A program made the position numbers and the translations under genes. 34,462 nt of DNA, taken from positions 1 to 34,462 of the forward strand of contig NZ_BOQN01000043.1 of NCBI RefSeq assembly GCF_018332695.1. The letters run 5' to 3'. The notes beneath the pieces were generated by a model. The model was not told the DNA's origin. It worked only from the letters and a program-made list of their open reading frames with translations, and ran no database searches. The DNA comes from Paractinoplanes toevensis. Lineage in GTDB: Bacteria > Actinomycetota > Actinomycetes > Mycobacteriales > Micromonosporaceae. This document shows, piece after piece, positions 29,179 through 34,462 of this stretch. The first letter of the stretch is position 1. Every line of letters starts with the position of its first letter.

Positions 29179-31170
29179 GTGAACCCGTACCCGACGCTGC
29201 TCAGTCCCCTGGACCTCGGCCATACCGTGCTGCGCAACCGGGTGGTCATGGGCTCGATGCACACCAAGCTCGAGGACCGCGCCTCGGACCTGCCGAAACT
29301 CGCGGCCTACTTCGCCGAGCGGGCTCGCGGCGGGGTCGGGCTGATGGTGACCGGCGGCTATGCGCCGACCTGGCGGGGGTGGCTGGCGCCGTTCGGCAGC
29401 ATGATGACCAGCGAGCGGCACGCCGACGCGCATCGGCTGGTCACCGACGCGGTACACGAGCACGACGGCAAGATCCTGCTGCAGGTGCTGCACGCGGGGC
29501 GGTATTCGTACCATCCGTTCAGCCTGGGTGCGTCGGCGCGCAAGTCGCCGATCACGCCGTTCCGGCCGCGGGCCATGTCGGCCCGGCAGGTCGACCGCAC
29601 CGCGACGAGCTTCGCCCGGGCCGCGCGGCTCGCGAAGCGGGCCGGCTACGACGGCGTCGAGATCATGGGTTCCGAGGGGTACCTGATCAACCAGTTCCTG
29701 GCGGCGCGCACCAACGACCGCACCGACGCGTGGGGTGGCTCGGCGGCCAACCGGATGCGGTTCCCGATCGAGATCGTCCGGCGCACCCGGGAGATGGCCG
29801 GCGACGACTTCATCGTGCAGTACCGGATCAGCCTGCTCGACCTGGTCGACAACGCCCAGTCCTGGGAGGAGACCGTCGAGCTCGCCCAGCAGCTCGAAGC
29901 GGCCGGCGTGACGCTGTTCAACACCGGCATCGGCTGGCACGAGGCCCGGGTGCCGACCATCGTCACCTCGGTGCCGCCGGGCGCCTTCACCTGGGTCACC
30001 CGCAAGCTGCGGCAGGAGGTGTCGGTGCCGGTCATCGCGTCCAACCGGATCAACCGGCCGGAAGCCGCCGAGCAGATCCTCGCGGCCGGCGACGCCGACC
30101 TGGTGTCGATGGCCCGGCCGCTGCTGGCCGACGCGGAGTGGGTGGCGAAGGCTGCCCAGAACAGGGAACGCGAGATCATCACCTGCATCGCCTGCAACCA
30201 GGCCTGCCTCGACCACACGTTCCGAAACCAGCGGGCCTCGTGCCTGCTCAACCCGCGGGCCGGGCACGAGACCGAGTTGGTGCTGCTTCCCACCCGTACG
30301 GCAAAAGGGGTTGCCGTCGTCGGAGCCGGACCGGCCGGTCTCAGCGCGGCCATCGAATTGGCCGGCCGGGGTCATCGGGTCGAGCTGTTCGAGGCGGCGG
30401 ACGCCATCGGCGGGCAGTTCCGGCTGGCCGCGCGGATTCCGGGCAAGGAGGAGTTCGCGCGCACGCTCGACTACTACCGGCACATGATCGACGTGCGCGG
30501 CGTCCGGCTGCATCTCGGTACAAAGCCCCAAGCCGAGGACCTGAAAGGGTTCGACGAGGTGGTGGTGGCGACCGGCGTGACGCCGCGGATTCCCGACATC
30601 CCCGGCATCGATCACCCGAAGGTGGTCACCTACCAGGAGCTGATCGCCGGAAAGGCCGCGGGAGACCGGGTAGCGATCATCGGGGCCGGCGGCATCGGCT
30701 TCGACGTCGGTGAGTTCCTGCTGCACGAGCCGGACGAACCGCTCGACCACTGGATGCGGCGGTGGGGCGTCACCGACCCGCAGACCTCGCCCGGCGGGCT
30801 CGCCGTGAAGGTGAAGACCCCGCCGCGCCGCGAGGTCCATCTGTTGCAGCGCAAGGCGACCACGCCCGGCAAGGGCCTGGGCAAGACCACCGGCTGGGTG
30901 CACCGCGCGGCGCTGCAGGACTCCGGGGTCAGCATGCGGCGCGGCGTGGAGTACCTGCGCATCGACGACGAGGGACTGCACACCTCGGACGGGCTGCTGG
31001 CGGTGGACACGATCGTGCTCTGCGCCGGGCAGGTCTCGGTCCGCGACCTCGTCGAACCGCTGCGGGAACGCGGCGTCAGCGTGCACGTTATCGGCGGCGC
31101 CGACGTCGCCGCCGAACTCGACGCCAAACGGGCCATCAAGCAAGCCACCGAACTCGCCGCACGGCTGTGA
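29179..31170 (+). CDS. fadH: NADPH-dependent 2,4-dienoyl-CoA reductase
   Basis: 663 residues, close to E. coli FadH (672). The N-terminal old-yellow-enzyme barrel binds FMN and carries the catalytic Tyr168 (GSEGYLINQF) and His254 (GIGWHEARVP), equivalent to E. coli Tyr166 and His252. Four cysteines at about 336, 339, 343 and 355 (CIACNQAC, then RASC) hold a 4Fe-4S cluster. The C-terminal part binds FAD (VVGAGPAGLSAAIELAGRGH) and NADPH (VAIIGAGGIGFDVGEF). It reduces 2,4-dienoyl-CoA made during oxidation of unsaturated fatty acids. The GTG start at 29179 has a -10 box 6 nt upstream. A crotonase gene follows after 17 bp, consistent with fatty acid beta-oxidation. Confidence 0.95.
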   Translation: MNPYPTLLSPLDLGHTVLRNRVVMGSMHTKLEDRASDLPKLAAYFAERARGGVGLMVTGGYAPTWRGWLAPFGSMMTSERHADAHRLVTDAVHEHDGKILLQVLHAGRYSYHPFSLGASARKSPITPFRPRAMSARQVDRTATSFARAARLAKRAGYDGVEIMGSEGYLINQFLAARTNDRTDAWGGSAANRMRFPIEIVRRTREMAGDDFIVQYRISLLDLVDNAQSWEETVELAQQLEAAGVTLFNTGIGWHEARVPTIVTSVPPGAFTWVTRKLRQEVSVPVIASNRINRPEAAEQILAAGDADLVSMARPLLADAEWVAKAAQNREREIITCIACNQACLDHTFRNQRASCLLNPRAGHETELVLLPTRTAKGVAVVGAGPAGLSAAIELAGRGHRVELFEAADAIGGQFRLAARIPGKEEFARTLDYYRHMIDVRGVRLHLGTKPQAEDLKGFDEVVVATGVTPRIPDIPGIDHPKVVTYQELIAGKAAGDRVAIIGAGGIGFDVGEFLLHEPDEPLDHWMRRWGVTDPQTSPGGLAVKVKTPPRREVHLLQRKATTPGKGLGKTTGWVHRAALQDSGVSMRRGVEYLRIDDEGLHTSDGLLAVDTIVLCAGQVSVRDLVEPLRERGVSVHVIGGADVAAELDAKRAIKQATELAARL

Positions 31171-31187
31171 AACCCGAGGTCAAAAAC

Positions 31188-32000
31188 ATGCAGAACGTGA
31201 CCGTACGCGTGACGAACGGCATCGCCCAGGTGCGGCTGAGCCGCCCGGACAAGCTCAACGCCCTCACCCTCGACACCCTGCAGCAGCTGGTCGCCGCCGC
31301 GAAGCAGCTGCGCCGCGACCGCACCGTGCGGGCCGTGGTGATCGCCGGCGACGGCGACTCGTTCAGCTCCGGCCTGGACGTCGCCGGCACGCTGAAGACC
31401 CCGGGCCGGGTCGTGCGGGCGTTCCTGCCGGTGCCGGGCCGCGGCACCAACCTCTTCCAGGAGGCCTGCTGGGCCTGGCGCCGGGTGCCGGTGCCGGTCA
31501 TCGCCGCCGTGCACGGCCACTGCTACGGCGGCGGCGTGCAGATCGCGCTCGCCGCCGACCTGCGCTTCGCTACCGCCGACTCGAAGTGGTCGGTGCTGGA
31601 GGGCAAGTGGGGCATCATCCCCGACATGACCGGCATCCGCAGCCTCACCGAGGTGGCCGGCGCCGACGTCGCGAAGCGGCTCACGATGACCGCCGAGCGC
31701 TTCAGCGGCGCCGACGCCCAGCGTTTCGGCCTGGTCACCGAGCTGGACGACGAGCCGGTCAAGGCCGCCACCGCGTTCGCCGAGAGCCTGCTGACCCGGT
31801 CGCCCGACGCGATCGCCGCCGCCAAGCGCCTGATCGACGGCGCGCTGACCAGCAGCGCCCGGCGCACCTTCGCCCGGGAACGCTGGGAGCAGATCCGCCT
31901 GCTGCGCCTGCCCAACACCGGCATCCTGCGGCGCGCCGTCGTGACGAAGGAGCACCCGGAGTTCCGGCCCCGGGCCAATAGGATTCGTCCGTGGCACTGA
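31188..32000 (+). CDS. Enoyl-CoA hydratase/isomerase (crotonase) family protein
   Basis: 270 residues from the ATG at 31188, with CGAGG upstream. Crotonase features: IAQVRLSRPDKLNALTLDTL with the CoA-binding segment, SFSSGLDVAG forming the oxyanion hole, AAVHGHCYGGGVQIALAADLRFA with the second oxyanion Gly, and KWGIIPDMTGIRSLTEVAG, where Asp stands at the second acid position. The first Glu expected of true hydratases is not evident, so isomerase or another crotonase activity is possible. It is in one unit with fadH, and the PadR gene starts inside its last codons. Confidence 0.88.
   Translation: MQNVTVRVTNGIAQVRLSRPDKLNALTLDTLQQLVAAAKQLRRDRTVRAVVIAGDGDSFSSGLDVAGTLKTPGRVVRAFLPVPGRGTNLFQEACWAWRRVPVPVIAAVHGHCYGGGVQIALAADLRFATADSKWSVLEGKWGIIPDMTGIRSLTEVAGADVAKRLTMTAERFSGADAQRFGLVTELDDEPVKAATAFAESLLTRSPDAIAAAKRLIDGALTSSARRTFARERWEQIRLLRLPNTGILRRAVVTKEHPEFRPRANRIRPWH
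31979..31984 (+). promoter_or_regulatory. Internal leaderless -10 of padR
   Basis: TAGGAT lies inside the 3' end of the crotonase gene, 6 nt before the GTG at 31991, so padR can be transcribed independently of fadH. Confidence 0.45.
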
Positions 32001-32545
32001 GGAACGCCGTGCTGGCGGCGCTGATCGACCGGGAGTCCTCCGGCTACGACCTGGCCAAGCGGTTCCGGGTGTCGGTCGCCAACTTCTGGACGTCCACGCC
32101 GCAGCAGCTCTACCGCGAGCTGGAGAAGATGGAGGCCGACGGCCTCCTCCAGGCGCGCGTCGTCAAGCAGGAAAAACGCCCGGACAAGCGGATCTTCTCG
32201 GTCACCGTCCGCGGCCGGGACGCCCTTCGGGCGTTCACCCAACAGGATCCAAAGCCCACGACCGTACGCGATGAGCTGCTCGTTCAGGTCGAGGCGCTGG
32301 CGCACGCCGACGTGGGAAGCGTGCGCGAGTCGATCCGGGCCCGCATCGAGCAGAGCCGCCGGCGCCTCGAAGCCTACGAGAAACTCCTCGCCGAGATCCT
32401 CGGCACCCGCAGCCACGAGGAGTTCCTGGCCACCGGCAACCGGATCGGGCCGTACCTGACGCTCAGCCGCGGCATCAGCTTCGAACGCGAGAACATCACC
32501 TGGGGCGAGCTGGCCCTCGACGTCCTGGCCCGGCGATATCCCTAG
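31991..32545 (+). CDS. PadR family transcriptional regulator
   Basis: 184 residues. The N-terminal winged helix reads LRNAVLAALIDRESSGYDLA, then FWTSTPQQLYRELEKMEADGLL and a wing KRPDKRIFSVTVRG. The C-terminal half is a PadR-type (Vir_act) helical dimerisation domain with RESIRARIEQSRRRLEAYEK. The GTG at 31991 overlaps the crotonase stop by 10 bp and has its own TAGGAT box. The stop codon shares bases with the stop of the convergent aldehyde dehydrogenase gene (CTAG, 32542-32545). It may control fadH-crotonase or the dehydrogenase operon. Confidence 0.9.
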   Translation: MALRNAVLAALIDRESSGYDLAKRFRVSVANFWTSTPQQLYRELEKMEADGLLQARVVKQEKRPDKRIFSVTVRGRDALRAFTQQDPKPTTVRDELLVQVEALAHADVGSVRESIRARIEQSRRRLEAYEKLLAEILGTRSHEEFLATGNRIGPYLTLSRGISFERENITWGELALDVLARRYP

Positions 32546-33963
32546 GCGGTGAGGGCGATGTACTTCTCCTCCAGGAACTCGAGGATGCCCTCGGAGCCCC
32601 CCTCCCGGCCGAGACCGCTCTGCTTCACCCCGCCGAACGGCGCGGCCGGGTCGCTGACCACGCCCCGGTTGATCGCCACCATCCCGGCCTCCAACCGGCG
32701 GCCCACGGCGATCGCCTCGCGCTCCGGGCCGAAGACGTACGCCATCAGGCCGTAGACCGTGTCGTTCGCCATCCGGACCGCCTCGTCCACCTCGTCGAAG
32801 CGGACCACCGCGGTGACCGGCCCGAAGATCTCGGTGCGGCTGATGGCCGAACCGTGCCGCACGTCGGTGAGCAGGGTGGCGTCGTAGAACGCGCCGTCCG
32901 CGGCCGCGTTGCCGCCGCGCACCAGCTTCGCGCCGTCGGCCAGTGCCGTCTCGACCAGCGCCGCCACCTTGTCCCGCTCGGCCACCGAGACCAGCGCGCC
33001 CAGACCGTTGGACCGGTCCAGGCCGGGGCCGACCGAGATGCCGGCCAGGGCGGCGTCCATCCGGGCCACGAACTCGTCGTGCACCGAATCGTGCACGTAG
33101 AAACGGTTGGCGGCGGTGCAGGCCGAACCGCCGTTGCGCATCTTGGCGAGCACCGCACCGGCCACCGCCTCGTCCAGGTCGGCGCCGGGCAGCACGACCA
33201 GCGGGGCGTTGCCGCCCAACTCCATCGAGGTGCTCACCACGGTGTCGGCGCAGGCGTGCAGCAGATCGCGGCCGACCTCGGTGGAACCGGTGAAGGACAG
33301 TTTGCGCACCTCGGGGCGGTCGATCATCAGCTTCACCAGCGGGCCGGTCGGCACCGGCGTGACCAGGTTGACCACACCGCGGGGCAGGCCGGCCCGGCGC
33401 AGGACCTCCACGACGTACGCGGCGGTCAGTGGGGTCTCCCGGGCCGGCTTGAGGATCGTCGTGCAGCCGGCCGCGAGGGCCGGCGCCAGTTTGCGGGTCG
33501 CCATGGCGGCCGGGAAGTTCCACGGCGTGATCAGCAGCGAGACCCCGATCGGCTGCCGGTCCACGATGATCCGCTTGTCGCCGGCCGGCGAGAGCCGGTA
33601 GTCGCCCGGCACCCGGACCGCCTCCTCGGCGAACCAGCGGAAGAACTCCTTCGCGTAGTTCGCCTCGCCGATCGCGTCCGACCAGGACTTCCCGTTCTCC
33701 CGGACCATCAGCTCGGCGAAATACTCGATCTCGGCGGTCAGGATCTCGTACGCGCCCCGCAGCATCTCGCCGCGTTCCCGTGGAGCGGTCGCCGCCCACG
33801 ACTCCTGCGCTGCCGCGGCCGCGTCGACGGCGTCCATGCAGTCCCGCTCACCGGCGATCGCGAACCGGGCCACGGTCGACAGGTCGGCCGGATCGGTGAC
33901 GTCGAACCGCCGGTCCCCCTCGCCCGCCCGCCACTGCCCGTCGATGAAGAGGTTGTCGATCAC
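32542..33963 (-). CDS. gabD: Succinate-semialdehyde dehydrogenase (aldehyde dehydrogenase family)
   Basis: 473 residues, full length for SSADH. Catalytic residues are in place: Asn149 (TPWNFP), Lys172 (LKPARETP), Glu248 (MELGGNAP) and Cys282 (NGGSACTAANRFYV). The C-terminal PFGGVKQSGLGREGGSEGI is the usual SSADH signature. It should oxidise succinate semialdehyde to succinate with NAD(P)+. The ATG at 33963 overlaps the stop of the upstream iron-type alcohol dehydrogenase by 4 bp. The gene symbol rests on similarity to the GabD group, and substrate range may be wider. Confidence 0.88.
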   Translation of the reverse strand: MIDNLFIDGQWRAGEGDRRFDVTDPADLSTVARFAIAGERDCMDAVDAAAAAQESWAATAPRERGEMLRGAYEILTAEIEYFAELMVRENGKSWSDAIGEANYAKEFFRWFAEEAVRVPGDYRLSPAGDKRIIVDRQPIGVSLLITPWNFPAAMATRKLAPALAAGCTTILKPARETPLTAAYVVEVLRRAGLPRGVVNLVTPVPTGPLVKLMIDRPEVRKLSFTGSTEVGRDLLHACADTVVSTSMELGGNAPLVVLPGADLDEAVAGAVLAKMRNGGSACTAANRFYVHDSVHDEFVARMDAALAGISVGPGLDRSNGLGALVSVAERDKVAALVETALADGAKLVRGGNAAADGAFYDATLLTDVRHGSAISRTEIFGPVTAVVRFDEVDEAVRMANDTVYGLMAYVFGPEREAIAVGRRLEAGMVAINRGVVSDPAAPFGGVKQSGLGREGGSEGILEFLEEKYIALTA

Positions 33964-34462
33964 GAGAAGGCTCCTTCGTGGGCGCGTTCGAGAATGTGCA
34001 GCAGTGCTTCGGCGGTGGGTTCGATCGGCGCGATCGCGATCAGCCGTTTCGAGGCGAGCGCCAGCTCGGCGATCCGGGGCAGCTGGCCGCGGGTGACACC
34101 GATCTCGGCCAGCGTCGAGGGGACGCCGATCGCCCGGTTGATCTCGGCCACCCGGTCCCGGGCGCCCTCCGCCGAGGCGTCACCGCACAGAGCCGCCCCG
34201 AACTGCGCGACCCGATCGGCGCTCCCGCCAAGACGAAGAGCATCCAGGACGTACGGGAGCAGCAGACCGGTACCCAGGCCATGAGGTGTCTTGGTCAGCG
34301 CGCCGAGCGGATATTGCAGCGCGTGGCACAGATGCGTGCCGGTGGACCCGAAGGCGACCCCGGCCAGAAGCGCACCCATCGCCACGTCCCGCCGCGCGTC
34401 ACGCTCGCCGGCCGCCGCTCGCACCGCGATCGGCAGGTTGGGGCCGAGCAGGGCGGCGGCGC
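33960..34462 (-). CDS. Iron-containing alcohol dehydrogenase (C-terminal ~167 residues)
   Basis: The frame is open to the window edge, so the N-terminal NAD-binding half is missing. The visible part begins LLGPNLPIAVRAAAG and continues MGALLAGVAFGSTGTHLCHALQYPLGAL (given here in two known pieces) with the metal-binding His motif THLCHAL and PHGLGTGLLLPYVLDAL with the second His. These are the group III iron-dependent alcohol dehydrogenase signatures. It is co-transcribed with the succinate-semialdehyde dehydrogenase gene. That pairing suggests 4-hydroxybutyrate dehydrogenase, giving 4-hydroxybutyrate to succinate semialdehyde to succinate; this is inference from context. Confidence 0.88.
   Translation of the reverse strand, partial: AAALLGPNLPIAVRAAAGERDARRDVAMGALLAGVAFGSTGTHLCHALQYPLGALTKTPHGLGTGLLLPYVLDALRLGGSADRVAQFGAALCGDASAEGARDRVAEINRAIGVPSTLAEIGVTRGQLPRIAELALASKRLIAIAPIEPTAEALLHILERAHEGAFS

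Noticed and set aside
29152..31143. 663-codon minus-strand frame opposite fadH
   Set aside because: The plus strand encodes an unmistakable 2,4-dienoyl-CoA reductase with all active-site residues.

Overview
The DNA is very GC-rich. Gene ends often touch or overlap, and many genes start with GTG. A large share of starts have a TANNNT -10 box 6-8 nt upstream and no Shine-Dalgarno sequence, so they look leaderless. The gene content fits a mycelial soil actinobacterium, most likely of the Micromonosporaceae (Actinoplanes-like). It includes ClpC, a GH87 mutanase, many TetR/MarR/ArsR/PadR/DeoR regulators, a CocE-type secreted hydrolase and an L,D-transpeptidase relic. The taxonomic guess is an inference from style and content, not from a marker gene.

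Layout. 1-72: first codons of clpC (minus strand), with a divergent gene of unknown function (264-1112). 1080-5254: a three-part flavin/ferredoxin reductase (minus), a divergent TetR regulator with a clear operator, an alpha/beta hydrolase and an epimerase cut off mid-domain. 5020-8836: VOC protein/AraC divergent pair, an FSP1-like NAD(P)H oxidoreductase with a divergent MarR and a perfect 20-bp palindrome between them, then a 161-bp nested palindrome separating marR from an endonuclease/exonuclease/phosphatase gene. 8895-11781: secreted CocE-like hydrolase and an L,D-transpeptidase gene that has lost its catalytic domain. 11771-13200: small conserved protein, TetR and a cupin-like protein with a shared operator.

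13383-25070: the main carbohydrate island. A DeoR regulator (plus) diverges from an operon (minus): lipoprotein binding protein, two ABC permeases, class II aldolase, a kinase of the ADP-dependent glucokinase/phosphofructokinase family and a phosphomannose-isomerase-like protein. A 1117-residue modular GH87 alpha-1,3-glucanase gene follows on the same strand. A dyad in the glucanase promoter shares a 12-nt half-site (11 of 12 matching) with the deoR promoter, which suggests one regulon covering extracellular glucan breakdown, import and phosphorylated-sugar cleavage. An aldo/keto reductase gene is convergent with deoR.

25293-27711: a TrmO/TsaA-like gene, then a decayed stretch. It holds a gene broken by an 11-bp tandem duplication, an 18-bp minisatellite of about eight units, and the 3' half of a necrosis-inducing NPP1/NLP toxin gene with a frameshift. 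27737-34462: secreted HAD phosphatase; ArsR-SRPBCC pair; FadH-type 2,4-dienoyl-CoA reductase, crotonase and PadR; and an operon (minus) of an iron-type alcohol dehydrogenase (cut by the window end) and a succinate-semialdehyde dehydrogenase, which together could oxidise 4-hydroxybutyrate to succinate.

Four genes are visibly damaged (epimerase, L,D-transpeptidase, unknown gene at 26.5 kb, NLP toxin). I saw no tRNA, rRNA, CRISPR array, transposase or integrase.
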